The notes beneath the pieces are model-generated. The model ran no database searches, had not been told where the DNA came from, and saw only the letters and a program-made list of their open reading frames with translations. A stretch of DNA of 43,645 bases, from the NCBI GenBank assembly GCA_031263485.1, contig JAISFS010000303.1:1-43645 (forward strand), written 5' to 3'. Positions 1-9,434 of this stretch are shown piece after piece (the first letter of the stretch is position 1; each line of letters starts with the position of its first letter). Source of the DNA: Deltaproteobacteria bacterium (lineage in GTDB: Bacteria > Desulfobacterota > Desulfarculia > Adiutricales > Adiutricaceae). The position numbers and the translations under genes are program-made.

Positions 1-953
1 CGCCCCGCCCACCCGAACGCCCTCAAAGGACAGGCGTTCACACGGTCAAGGTGCCGGCAACATCCGTGAAACCCGAGCTGGCGTCATTTCTGCCCGGCGG
101 CCGTACGCCCGAGCGGGCATTTCGCAACCGCGACCTCCCTCCTGGCCAGCTTGCCATGGCGTTAGACGGAATCCCTCCTTCCTTGCCCTGCCGGTCTGGA
201 TCGGTTCTGCCAAGTTGGGGGGGACCGCCATCTGTCGCAGCAGACCTGTCGAGGGGACGGTTTCCCCTCGCCGCCGGAACTCCCGACCGTTGGCTGGCCG
301 CCGAGGCCTTCCGCCCAGAGCTTCGCTCCGGATTCCGGGCGGCTATCCCGGCGGACAAGGCGGCTTTCACAGAATCGTCCGCGTCGGACATCGGCAACTA
401 TCGGAACTCATCGCGTTCAATGGCACCGAAGGCAGCGAGGACCGCCTGGAAGCCCTCGAGGCATGCCTGAGATTCATGGCGGTCAGCTTCCACACCCCTA
501 CGCGGACGGTCTCTCTGGGGAGGGCTTCGGGAAGCTCGAGACCGGGCGGATCCGGGGTTGCATGAGGCTTTTCGGTGTCACCTGTGAGAGCCGCAGGTCA
601 GTCCCGGCCCCTTTCGGCGGATCCCGGCGAAGTCCCAGAGCCCCGCAGCGAGATCCCGATCGAGCCCGCGACAGGCAAGCCGATCCGCCATCTGGCTGCC
701 TCGGGACTCGGCGAGGAGGTGAAGACCCTGTAAGGGCTCGACCGTTCCATCTTGCCGGAACGCCCCCGAGTCCCTCCTGATTAGGCTATTCAGGGACCTG
801 CCCGACGCGGACCCGGACACAACAATCACCCGGCACTCCAGCCGATCGTCATCTTTGATGGACCGTCATGATTGCTCGCTAGAAGTCTTGGGCTATGGCA
901 TGCCAGCTTCCTTCACATACCGCCCAAAGCGAAACCTCAATAATCTCCGAGGA
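1..953. other. Spacer without a recognisable gene
   Basis: I see no supportable gene here. Open frames overlap on both strands, as expected by chance in GC-rich DNA, and none has a recognisable motif or a convincing ribosome binding site. The stretch around 360-406 resembles the stretch around 5893-5938: both carry a GGCGGCTTTC-like block followed by CGGACATCGGCA and a CTAnCGGAA-like end. This suggests a diverged dispersed repeat or two remnants of one lost sequence. Confidence 0.5.
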
Positions 954-982
954 TTGACCCTGAACCTGTAAAGTTGTACCAT
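954..982 (+). promoter_or_regulatory. Predicted sigma70-type promoter of the broken AAA gene
   Basis: TTGACC at 954-959 is followed after 17 bases by TACCAT at 977-982, about 60 bases before the ATG at 1045. The intact paralogue has the same arrangement (TTGACC, 17 bases, TATCAT). That makes it likely that promoter and gene were copied together. Prediction from spacing and consensus only. Confidence 0.5.
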
Positions 983-1044
983 AATTTGATGTCGGGATGC
1001 ACCCATCTCTTTCCGTGGATACCGCCTGCCGCAAGGAGTTTCAA

Positions 1045-2805
1045 ATGCCACTTCAATTGCCCATCCTGCCCGTCGGCTGGCAGCTTTTCGAAAAACTGAG
1101 GCTCAAAAACGCCGTCTACGTTGACAAGACGATGTACCTCCCGATGTTGAGGAAGGCGGGCCAATTCGTCTTCTGCGCCCGGCCCCGCCGCTTCGGCAAG
1201 TCGCTTACGGTCCGCACCCTTGACTCCTTCCACTCGGGGAGGACGGAACTTTTCCGGGCACTCGCGGCAGAGGAACTTATCGGCTCCCCTGACTTCGTGC
1301 CCAGGCCGGTGATCAGACTGGACATGAGCGGACCTGCGGACAGCGACACCAAGGCGATTCTGGAGGAAAAACTGTTCGATCAACTCAATGACAATGCCGA
1401 GCGGCACGGGGTGTCCATGAGGGGCTCAGATTCCGCAGGTGCCTTCTCTTTCCTGATCAAGGATGTCCACAAGACTAGCGAACAGACGGTCGTCATCCTG
1501 ATCGATGAATACGACGCGCCGTTCATCAAGCTTATCGAGAGGGATCCGCTCGTATACGACGAACTGCTTCTTGCAGAGACCCGGAAGGTCATTCGGAATT
1601 TTTATTCCAAGATCAAATTCGCCGAAGAACATATCGAGTTCGCCTTCATCACCGGAGTCACCAAATTTTCTGGGATGGGCCTGTTTTCCCTCCTTAACAA
1701 CCTGATCGAGATCAGCATCAATCTTGATTTCGGGCCGTGCATTGGCTACACCCAGAAGGAGGTGGAGAGCAATTTCCGGCCCATTCATGACCAGGATCGC
1801 GAACGGTCTCGGGAAGGGAGAAGACGGGTTTTGGGAGGAAATCAGCGACTATTGCGACGGCTTCTCCTTCAACGGGAGGATGAGGCTGTGCAACCCTTTT
1901 TCCCCGCTCCGCATATTCTCCGACATGCGGGTTTTCCCGGAAAATCAATTCACCAACTATTGGATGAAATACGGCTCCAACATCCTGCTCAGGAAATTCC
2001 TGATGGACAAGGCTCTCACGCCGGAACAGTTCCAGGGCATGGGGGTGGACAGGCAATTCGCGAGCGATCCGGTGGAAATGGACGGGTCCACGCCGACATG
2101 ATTTCTCTACCTGGCAGGCTACCTGACGCTCCGGACCGCAAGCGAGGCTCCGTATACCCTCGACTATACCAACCGCGAGAGCCGCTCCGCGGTTTCCACC
2201 CTGTTCATGGAGAACCTCGGCCCCTCCTCGTCCTGGAACGGCATCAGCGCGTTGGGCATGAAGCTGAAGCGGCACCTCTCCTCCGGCGACGTGCCCGGCA
2301 TCGTCGACGACTTGCTCCGGCTTTTCGTCGGCATAATCTACTCCGATCGCCTGGACGCGTCCCACAAGCTCAGGGGCGGGCGCAAAGGCGGAGGAGTCCT
2401 GGCGGCGGCGGACGCGGACTCCCCCGATGCCGAGGAACGGAAGCAGGCGACGGCCCTCATCGATGATAGGCTTCTCGTGGAGAGGGGCGAGGGCTTCTAC
2501 CGCTCCATCCTGCATGCCGCCCCGTGGGTGGTCGGAGCCAAAGTGACCGCGGAGACGCGCGAGAGCCTCGGCCGCCCCGATCTGGAGGCCGACTGCGGCG
2601 ATTTGACCTACGTGATCGAGCTGAAGATGGTGAAGAGCGCCCGGGGCGGGGCCTCGGCCGTTAAGGCCGGAAAGGCTCAGATGCTCGGGAAAGGTTACGG
2701 TCTGAGCCCGATAATCCCATCCGCGTGTCGTTTGCCATAGGCAAGGAGGAAAGGAGCATCGTGGCCTGCCGCTTCAAGGGGGACGGTGAGGAGACTGCCC
2801 TAAAG
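1045..2805 (+). pseudogene. Broken AAA-ATPase-like / PD-(D/E)XK nuclease-like gene
   Basis: This is a decayed paralogue of the intact gene at 3379. The start at 1045 follows an AAGGAG-like site, and the product begins MPLQLPILPVGW. The ATPase part keeps the family signature RPRRFGKS (Walker A-like) and the LIDEYDAPF Walker B segment, as expected for the AAA-ATPase-like family (Pfam PF09820). Reading is lost three times. An extra base near 1785 shifts the frame after NFRP. An in-frame TGA at 2099-2101 stands where the intact copy has glycine in AGFLY. A second shift near 2712 separates KGYGLS from DNPIRVSFAIG. The C-terminal nuclease-like part (PF08011 type) is still readable as GEGFYRSILHA and YVIELKMVK. 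No functional full-length product is expected, although the ATPase half alone could be made. Confidence 0.88.
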
Positions 2806-3291
2806 GATCAAGGAGCCCGAAAAGCCCTCGTCCGCCCCATGGGACAGCCGTGCGCGGCGGCAACCCGCCGCCCGAAAGCCGAGGACCGGGCCAAAGACTT
2901 AGGGGGAGGGCCCCCGTCGGTGCCGAACCAGACGGAAACCACAAGATTCTGCGGTGATTCTGACCGTTGCCTGGCTGCTTTACCGCCGTCCCCGGACGGC
3001 GGCGCGATCATGTGCTTTCACGGGCGGCCTGACGGGTCAGGACGCGAAGCATTCGCAGCGGACGGCGCGGCGTCTTCTAGACGGGAACCATGGGCTCTGT
3101 TGCTTCCGCGAGGGCAAGGGCGGGCATCATGCCCCATCGAGTGCCGGGAGTGCGGGAGAGTACCGAGGTGACACTCCATCCCCTGGCTCCCCCGTGAACG
3201 GATGCTATACTATGATTTTGTCGTGTTCCCCTCCACGGAATGGATGCCGAGGTTTTTGTCGGAATCATCCATCATCACGGGATAATCACGG
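2806..3291. other. Spacer between tandem AAA-ATPase copies
   Basis: No supportable gene. Similarity to the intact paralogue ends near 2805, and after that the frames carry no recognisable motif. The sequence is GC-rich and resembles the other degenerate spacers of the window. Confidence 0.5.
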
Positions 3292-3320
3292 TTGACCCAA
3301 CCCTCCAGATTTCGTATCAT
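3292..3320 (+). promoter_or_regulatory. Predicted sigma70-type promoter of the intact AAA gene
   Basis: TTGACC at 3292-3297, a spacer of 17 bases, then TATCAT at 3315-3320, about 58 bases before the start codon. It has the same geometry as the promoter of the broken copy upstream. Confidence 0.55.
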
Positions 3321-3378
3321 TTAATTAGGAAGTTATGCCAAGCGGCTTTCGTGAAGACCGTAGCCGGAAGGAGTGACC

Positions 3379-5244
3379 ATGACCCAGGAATTGCCACCGC
3401 TTCCCGTGGGCAAGACGATTTTTGAAAATCTGAGGCTCAAAAAGTTCCTTTACATCGACAAGACGATGTATCTCCCTATGTTGCAGAATGCGGGCCAGTT
3501 CGTCTTCTGCGCCCGGCCCCGCCGCTTCGGCAAGTCGCTTACGGTCCACACCTTGGACGCCTTCTACTCGGGGAAAGCGGAACTTTTCCGGGGGCTCGCG
3601 GCAGAGGAACATATCGGCTCGCCTGCCTTCGTGCCAAGGCCGGTAATCAGACTGGATATGAGCGGCCCTGCGGACAGCGACAGCAAGGCGATTCTGGAGG
3701 AAAGACTCACCGATCAGCTCAAGGACAATGCCGAGCGACACGGGGTATCCCTGAGGGGCTCGGATTCCGTGGGAGCTTTTTTTTTCCTGATCAAGGATGT
3801 CCACAAGACCAGCGGACAGACAGTCGTCATCCTGATCGACGAATACGACGCGCCAATCATCAAGCTTATTGAGAGGGATCCGCTCGTATACGACGAACTG
3901 CTACTAGCAGAGACCCGGAAGGTCATTCGGGATTTTTATTCCAAGATCAAATTCTCCGAGGAACATATCGAGTTCGCCTTCATCACCGGAGTCACCAAAT
4001 TTTCCGGGATGGGCCTGTTTTCCCTCCTCAACAACCTGCTCGACATCAGCATCAATCCTGATTTCGGGGCATTCATGGGCTACACCCAGGAGGAGGTGGC
4101 GTGTAATTTCGCCCCTTTCATACGAAGCATCGCAACGGCGCACCGGAAGAGCGATGAGGAGCTTCTTGGCGCAATCCGCGACTATTACGATGGATTCTCA
4201 TTCGATGGTAAAACGATGCTGTACTGCCCGTTTTCGATACTCTCTTTTTTCGCCGATGCTCAATCCTTCATAGACGATGGACAATTCACCAATTATTGGA
4301 TGGAATCAGGCTCCAATACGCTCGTCAGGAAATTTCTGAAAGATAAGGCCCTCACCGTCGAGCAGTTCCAGGGCATCAGAGTAGACCGTAATTTCGCCAG
4401 AAACCCCGGAGAAATAGACACCACCTCACCGGCAGGATTTCTTTACCAAGCAGGCTATTTGACCATTCGGACCGAAAGCGGCAAGCAGGCAGAGAACGGC
4501 AAGCAGGCAGAGAGCGGCAAGCAGGCAGAGAACGGCATGCCGTATGTGCTACGCTATCCCAACCGTGAGGTCCGTTCAGCCGTTTCCGCCCTGTTCCTCG
4601 AGAACATCAATCTCGCTTGGACAGACATCAGCCAGTCAGGGCGAGATCTGAGGCGACACCTCTCTAACGGCGATGTCCCCGGCATGGTCAAGGTCTTCAC
4701 GCGGGTTCTGGACGGAATAATCCATCTCGACCACGCTGACGCTAACCGAGATCCGCGGGAAGGGAGCGTTGAAAAAGCCATCCTCGAGACGGTTCCCGAT
4801 GACTTCCCTGAGCGCAAGCGACGGAAGCTGGCCGGGATTCTGACCGAGAGGCTGATGCGGGAGAAAGGCGAGAGCTTCTACCGTGCCATACTGCACGCCT
4901 GCCTGTGGATGGGGTGGGCGAAAGTGACTCCCGAGAAGCCGGAGAGCATCGGCAACCTCGACCTGGAGGCGACCTACGGCGAAAATGAGTACGTCATAGA
5001 GCTGAAAATGGCGGAGGATGCCAAGGGCGCCGACGCGGCCGTCCGGTCGGGAATGCGCCAGATGCTCGAAAAAGGCTACGGTCGGAGCCTGGACAACCCC
5101 ATCCTGGTGACGCTGGTCATCGGCAGGAAGGAAAGGAATATCGTCGCCTGCCGCTTCCTGAAGGACGGAAGCGAGACGGACGCAGAGATCAGGCTCAAAG
5201 GGCAGGCGACCTGCCAGGACTCTCGACCTGAAATCCGGGAATAG
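3379..5244 (+). CDS. AAA-ATPase-like protein with C-terminal PD-(D/E)XK nuclease-like domain
   Basis: The product has 621 residues. I chose the ATG at 3379 because GGAAGGAG lies 6-7 bases before it; the GTG at 3373 sits directly against that site and is a poorer start. Residues 46-53 (RPRRFGKS) form the Walker A-like motif and residues about 148-158 (VVILIDEYDAP) the Walker B motif of the AAA-ATPase-like family (Pfam PF09820). The C-terminus (about 500-600) has GESFYRAILHA and DLEATYGENEYVIELKM, an acidic residue followed by E-x-K as in the PD-(D/E)XK-like family PF08011. A six-residue repeat GKQAEN/S occurs three times at residues 368-385, between the two parts. The substrate is unknown. These proteins are often multicopy in gut anaerobes and have been discussed as mobile or defence-related, which remains inference. 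A broken copy lies just upstream. Confidence 0.9.
   Translation: MTQELPPLPVGKTIFENLRLKKFLYIDKTMYLPMLQNAGQFVFCARPRRFGKSLTVHTLDAFYSGKAELFRGLAAEEHIGSPAFVPRPVIRLDMSGPADSDSKAILEERLTDQLKDNAERHGVSLRGSDSVGAFFFLIKDVHKTSGQTVVILIDEYDAPIIKLIERDPLVYDELLLAETRKVIRDFYSKIKFSEEHIEFAFITGVTKFSGMGLFSLLNNLLDISINPDFGAFMGYTQEEVACNFAPFIRSIATAHRKSDEELLGAIRDYYDGFSFDGKTMLYCPFSILSFFADAQSFIDDGQFTNYWMESGSNTLVRKFLKDKALTVEQFQGIRVDRNFARNPGEIDTTSPAGFLYQAGYLTIRTESGKQAENGKQAESGKQAENGMPYVLRYPNREVRSAVSALFLENINLAWTDISQSGRDLRRHLSNGDVPGMVKVFTRVLDGIIHLDHADANRDPREGSVEKAILETVPDDFPERKRRKLAGILTERLMREKGESFYRAILHACLWMGWAKVTPEKPESIGNLDLEATYGENEYVIELKMAEDAKGADAAVRSGMRQMLEKGYGRSLDNPILVTLVIGRKERNIVACRFLKDGSETDAEIRLKGQATCQDSRPEIRE
4479..4532 (+). 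repeat. 18-bp in-frame tandem repeat, three copies
   Basis: The unit starts CGGCAAGCAGGCAGAG and is repeated three times without gaps. It encodes GKQAEN/S in the linker between the ATPase and nuclease-like parts. The broken paralogue lacks it: its sequence goes straight from RTASEAP to YTLDYTN. The expansion therefore arose after the duplication or was lost from the broken copy. Confidence 0.9.
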
Positions 5245-6076
5245 CTGCCCCGGGTGACCGATAGGCCGATAGCCAATTGCCGGTCCTGGATCTCGCCTGG
5301 TTTAAGGCTTGCCCGTTGCGGTCAGGGACAAGCGCGGCGCACCGAGGTCACTGCTGCTTAGCGACGCTCGGTACGCCGTTCCATGACACGTTGCCATGCG
5401 CGGGCGGATGCCTGGCCATGTTCCTTCACGGACCGTTGCCGGTCCATCGCGGTCGAGGCAGGATTCGCGGCAGATCGCCCGCGTCCTGTGAGGCCATCGC
5501 CGCCCCGGCGGCAGGGTTGCGGATACGGCCTCGTCAAAGCCATTCTGTCGCTCGTGGGACCCGCCGAACCCGCCGGCGGCTGGCGCCTCCGCTACAAGCG
5601 GAGGTCAGGGGTTCTGCGCGGCCTCCTCTCAAGGAGAAGAGAACCGACTCGCTCCGCTCAGATTCGGTCGACTTTGGTCTTCCCGGTCGCAGAGCCCGGT
5701 CCGCGCGGATCCTTGCCGGCGCATATCAGGCAGAACGAAAACGCCGGATTGAACCGTATCGGCACCCGTACGGGACCGTCTGTCCCTCAGGCGCCTCGTG
5801 TCGTACGGAAACCTCCATGCCCGGCAGGTCCGGATCGGCCCGATCCTTCCAAACAAGACGGGTGGCCGCCAAACGCTCCATGCACCGAACCGGCGGCTTT
5901 CCAGACGCGACCGGCTCCGGACATCGGCAGCTACGGGAAGTTCCGGCGACTTTACTACAAAATCCTGCATATATCACAAAATACAGCTATATCGATGAGG
6001 TGTCCCCCCTTTTTGAGTAGCGACATTTGACATTGTGGGTCGCACCGACGATCAAAGCCTGTCAATCTCCCAACAA
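5245..6076. other. Spacer without a recognisable gene
   Basis: Two long overlapping open frames run through 5277-6030 on the plus strand, but neither shows a domain, a ribosome binding site or consistent codon use. I treat them as chance frames in GC-rich DNA. The segment near 5893-5938 resembles 360-406. Confidence 0.5.
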
Positions 6077-6117
6077 GTTCATGTTGATTACCTGCGCCCC
6101 GGCGCATGAAACCTTTC
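6077..6117 (+). repeat. Dispersed repeat, copy A (variable core)
   Basis: GTTCATGTTGATT (6077-6089), a 14-base core, then GCATGAAACCTTTC (6104-6117). An inverted copy at 10553-10594 has identical outer blocks (27 of 27 bases) but a different 15-base core. The core of this copy can itself form a short GC hairpin (TGCGCC / GGCGCA). No gene is associated with it. Confidence 0.75.
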
Positions 6118-6239
6118 CAATGTCAACAACTTAAGGTAGCAATGTAGCAATGTAGCAATCGACAGTTTCTCAGATATTTTCATCAATGATATCAGTTGCT
6201 TGCCAGGTACCGCTCCTCTTAAGTTGTTGACATTGGAAA
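6114..6239. repeat. 22-bp perfect inverted repeat around a triplicated 8-mer
   Basis: The left arm is 6114-6135 and the right arm 6218-6239, each ending at CTTAAG on its inner side and complementary over all 22 bases. The enclosed 82 bases begin with GTAGCAAT three times in tandem (6136-6159). The arms overlap the end of the dispersed repeat at 6077-6117. There is no reading frame inside. It could be a small mobile element (MITE) or a structured RNA; the sequence alone does not decide. Confidence 0.85.
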
Positions 6240-6934
6240 CTTTTCTGGCATCCCAATATGATGGGAGTCCAAGGCAACGATGATGTCTGTGAAAAAAGCC
6301 CTTCCGAGCCTTAAAGGAAGGGCAAATGCACACGCCTATCAATCAGGCCGAACTTCAATGTCGGATTGCGCGAAATATCGTTTCTGCGGCCAATACAGAC
6401 ACGTTAGGGGCATCCCTTGAATGGAAAGGCGCGTTGTCTCCGTGAAGTCCAATTCAGACTTTTTACACATACCTCAACGATATCCAAGAAGACATTTCAT
6501 GATAAAGCGCCCCAAGCGCCCTGAAGATCCCTGAAGCGCCCGCGTACCGGCTCCGGTCGGGGCTCCCGATGTGCTAAGATATGCCGTTCACCGAAGCCCG
6601 TCGCGGCGCGGGGCATCCACGTTGAGGGCTACCGACTTCCCCGCGATTCGGCCCGAACCGCATCGCTCCGCGCGGGGCGGATCCCCCCTTCCTTCGCCAC
6701 TTCGCCGCAGCCAGTTTCGCCCTGACCGCAGGCGGCATCGCCCCCGTCCCTCGGACGGCAAGCCGCAGCGCCCCTTACCGACCTCACCCTTTCGCGGCCA
6801 TCCTCCTGCGGATATACTCCAAAAATGACGCTTTCACCCTCACTCAGTCCTCATGCTCATGCGGACGATGCCCGCTCCTGCGGCATCCCGCCCCTCCCGC
6901 GGCCGGGTTCCGCCCCGCCGCCCCAGGCCACGCC
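6240..6934. other. Spacer upstream of trmFO
   Basis: No supportable gene. A TATACT at 6813-6818 could serve as a -10 box for trmFO, but no good -35 box lies 17 bases before it, so I do not call a promoter. A plus-strand open frame at 6571-6828 has no recognisable motif. Confidence 0.45.
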
Positions 6935-8275
6935 GTGAGCGAGCCCGTCATCCATATCGCCGGCGGGGGCCTGGCGGGTTGCGAGGCCGCCTGGCGGGCG
7001 GCATCCCGCGGCGCCAGGTCCGTCCTCTGGGAGATGAAGCCGCACAGGTTCTCGCCGGCCCACAGGAGCCCGGATCTGGCGGAGCTTGTGTGCTCCAACT
7101 CCTTCAGGGCCTCCTCGCCGGAGAACGCCGTGGGGCTTCTGAAGGAGGAGATGAGGCGGCTGGGGTCGCTCGTGATGCTGGCCGCGGACGCGACCGCCGT
7201 GCCCGCCGGCAAGGCGCTCGCCGTGGACAGGGAGCGCTTCAGCAGGCTCGTGACCGAGACGGTCGCGGCCCACCCGCTCATCGAGGTGAGGCGCGAGGAG
7301 CTCACGGCCTGGCCGGAGGGGGACGCGCCCATGGTGATGGCCCCGGGGCCGTTGGCCTCGGAGGCGGCGGTGGAGATGCTCGCCTCCGCCACGGGGGCGG
7401 AGAACCTGTCCTTCTACGACGCCCTGGCCCCCATCGTGACCGCGGAATCCCTGGACATGAGCAGGATCTTCGCGCAGGACCGCTACGGTCCCGAGGGCGG
7501 CGGGGACTACCTGAACGCGCCCTTCGACAAGCGGGAGTTCGAGGCGTTCCTGGAGGCGCTCGGCGAGGCCGATCGCGCCGTCCCCAGACCCTTCGAGGAC
7601 GAGAAATACTTCGAGGGCTGCCTTCCCATAGAGGTGATGGCCTCCCGAGGGCCCAAGACCCTGATCTTCGGCCCCATGAAGCCGGTCGGCCTGACCGTTC
7701 CCGGGACGGGAGCGAGGCCTTACGCCGCGGCCCAGCTCCGCCGCGAGAACCTCGAAGGCACGCTCTGGAACATCGTGGGCTTCCAGACGCGGCTCACGCG
7801 GCCCGCCCAGGAGAAGGTCTTCAGGATGATCCCGGGGCTCGGGAACTGCGAGTTCGCGCGCTACGGCGCCATCCACCGCAACACCTTCCTCGCCGCCCCG
7901 GCGGTCCTGGACCCGTGGCAGAGGCTCCTCGCGCGCCCCGGCGTCTTCATGGCGGGCCAGATCTCCGGGGTGGAGGGCTACGTGGAGTCGGCCGCCCAGG
8001 GCCTCTGGGCTGGCGAGAACGCCTTCCGGGCGCTCGCCGGGATCCCCCTGACCCTGCCGCCCCGCGAGAGCGCCTTGGGTTCTCTCGTCTCCCACCTGCG
8101 CCCCGAGGGCCGCAAGGGGCCCTTCGCCCCCTCCAACGTGAACTTCGGGCTCTTCCCCTCCCTCCCGGAACGCCTCCCGAAGAACAAGAAGGAGGCCGCC
8201 TCCCGCCGCGTGGAGGCCGCCCGCGCCTCCTGGAAACCGCTCAAGGAGGACGCCAACCATGTCTTCTCCTGGTAG
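6935..8275 (+). CDS. trmFO: Methylenetetrahydrofolate--tRNA-(uracil-5-)-methyltransferase TrmFO
   Basis: TrmFO is an FAD-dependent cytoplasmic enzyme that makes 5-methyluridine at position 54 of tRNA, using methylenetetrahydrofolate as carbon source. The 446-residue product begins at GTG 6935 (MSEPVIHIAGGGLAGCEAAW), which places the FAD-binding GGGLAG at residues 10-15, as usual for the family. Further family landmarks are HRSPDLAELVCSNSFR, ENLSFYDALAPIV, YFEGCLPIEVMA, MKPVGLTVPGTG, LWNIVGFQTRLT and MAGQISGVEGYVESAAQGL. Length and order are normal. The start codon has no clear ribosome binding site. The last 17 bases overlap the next gene, whose AAGGAGG site lies inside trmFO, so the two are probably translated together. 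Confidence 0.97.
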   Translation: MSEPVIHIAGGGLAGCEAAWRAASRGARSVLWEMKPHRFSPAHRSPDLAELVCSNSFRASSPENAVGLLKEEMRRLGSLVMLAADATAVPAGKALAVDRERFSRLVTETVAAHPLIEVRREELTAWPEGDAPMVMAPGPLASEAAVEMLASATGAENLSFYDALAPIVTAESLDMSRIFAQDRYGPEGGGDYLNAPFDKREFEAFLEALGEADRAVPRPFEDEKYFEGCLPIEVMASRGPKTLIFGPMKPVGLTVPGTGARPYAAAQLRRENLEGTLWNIVGFQTRLTRPAQEKVFRMIPGLGNCEFARYGAIHRNTFLAAPAVLDPWQRLLARPGVFMAGQISGVEGYVESAAQGLWAGENAFRALAGIPLTLPPRESALGSLVSHLRPEGRKGPFAPSNVNFGLFPSLPERLPKNKKEAASRRVEAARASWKPLKEDANHVFSW

Positions 8276-9434
8276 CCCCGGCCCCGGGGGCGCCTCGGGC
8301 GCGACGCCGCGCCAGGCTTCCGCGCCCGCATGCCCGAAGCCGCGCCAGGCTTTCAATCTCGCTTGTTCGAGTCCCCGTCCGGTCGTCTCGGCCCTGAAGC
8401 CGCGTCCGGCATCCGCGCCCTCATGGCCGAAGCCGCGCCCGGCCTTTGCCCAAGAAGCCGCTTCCGGCCATCCCCCCGCCTCGGGCGCGGCATCCTCGGG
8501 GCCATCGACGTCGACGTCGGCTCCGGCGCTCGCCCTCGCGCTCGCGCTCGCTCTCGCTGTCTCCGCCATGACCCTCGCCTCCTGCGCCCCGTCGGGCCAG
8601 AGGATCCGCGGGGCCTTCTCGGTTGGCACTTTCACTGGGTCCGCCGGCCCCGAGCTGGCCAGGGCCCTCCAGAGGCACGCCACGATCCGCCCGGAGCGCG
8701 GCCCCTTTCTCTCGGGCACGGCCGAGTACCGCTTCGAAAGCTCCGCGGCGAGCGAGACGGTGCTCACCACCGAGGAGGGAGATGAGCGCGTCTACTGGGA
8801 GGACGATCCCCTGACCGGCGAGAGCTGGCTGGTCAAGGCCTGGGTCCGGAACCCGGTGCCGAAGGACTACGGGTTCCGCCGCGCACGCGGCGTCCTCACG
8901 GTGGACTGGCAGGTGGCCTCCGCCTCGGTCGGGACCCTGCGCTCCGGCAGGGACGTCTTTTCCCTGGTCAGGGCAGCGGGCGGCTACGCCGACCGCGATG
9001 GCCGTCCGCCTGCGGACCCGGACGCCCCGACCCCCGACGACCGGGAGCTCCACGATGCCGTCCTGGATGAACTCGCCGCGCGGGCCGCCGTCCATCTGAC
9101 GCTTCTGGCCGGTCAGAGGCTCACAGAAAACGACCTGGCCTACATTCCGGATCAGGACGGCCGCAGGGCCCGGGCCCTGGCCGCCGCCGGCCACTGGGAC
9201 GCCGCGGCGCTCATCTGGGAGGAGCTTCTCGGGCGCAACCCGAACTACGGCCCGGCCCTCTACAACCTGGGCCTGCACGGAGAGCTCGATGGCGATCTGC
9301 CCCGGGCCTGGCGTTACTTCAGACTGGCGTTCCGGTCTCAGCAGCTCCCGGAGTACCGGGAGGCGCTATCCCGTGTCTCTGAGGTGCTAAGGCGGATGGG
9401 CAGGCTCCCCAGGCCCGACGGCTCGCTCATGTAG
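8259..9434 (+). CDS. Membrane-anchored or lipoprotein-like protein with TPR-like C-terminus, unknown function
   Basis: The 391-residue product starts at ATG 8259, 9 bases after a strong AAGGAGG and overlapping the end of trmFO by 17 bases, which suggests translational coupling. The first 85 residues are rich in Pro, Ala and Ser with loose repeats of a (K)PRPAxA type. A run of alternating Leu and Ala follows (about 89-104) and ends in MTLASC, a lipobox-like sequence with Cys 109. Lipobox signals normally sit within the first 30 residues, so either the true start lies later, though I see no good in-frame start, or this is a signal anchor with an unusual cytoplasmic tail. The C-terminus contains helix pairs such as RRARALAAAGHWDAAALIWEELL and YGPALYNLGLHGELDGDL, as in tetratricopeptide repeats. 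I do not recognise the family. Confidence 0.75.
   Translation: MSSPGSPGPGGASGATPRQASAPACPKPRQAFNLACSSPRPVVSALKPRPASAPSWPKPRPAFAQEAASGHPPASGAASSGPSTSTSAPALALALALALAVSAMTLASCAPSGQRIRGAFSVGTFTGSAGPELARALQRHATIRPERGPFLSGTAEYRFESSAASETVLTTEEGDERVYWEDDPLTGESWLVKAWVRNPVPKDYGFRRARGVLTVDWQVASASVGTLRSGRDVFSLVRAAGGYADRDGRPPADPDAPTPDDRELHDAVLDELAARAAVHLTLLAGQRLTENDLAYIPDQDGRRARALAAAGHWDAAALIWEELLGRNPNYGPALYNLGLHGELDGDLPRAWRYFRLAFRSQQLPEYREALSRVSEVLRRMGRLPRPDGSLM

Noticed and set aside
2099-2101. TGA as a selenocysteine or recoded codon in the first AAA gene
   Set aside because: The intact paralogue has glycine (GGA) here, two frameshifts also break the gene, and I see no selenocysteine insertion hairpin. 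A G-to-T change is simpler.
5277-6030. Two long overlapping plus-strand frames after the intact AAA gene
   Set aside because: Arg/Pro/Ser-rich products without motif or ribosome binding site, overlapping each other and a minus-strand frame. Typical chance frames.
8355-8380. TTCGAGTCCCCGT as a tRNA T-loop
   Set aside because: No acceptor, D or anticodon stem can be found around it, and it lies inside a coding region.
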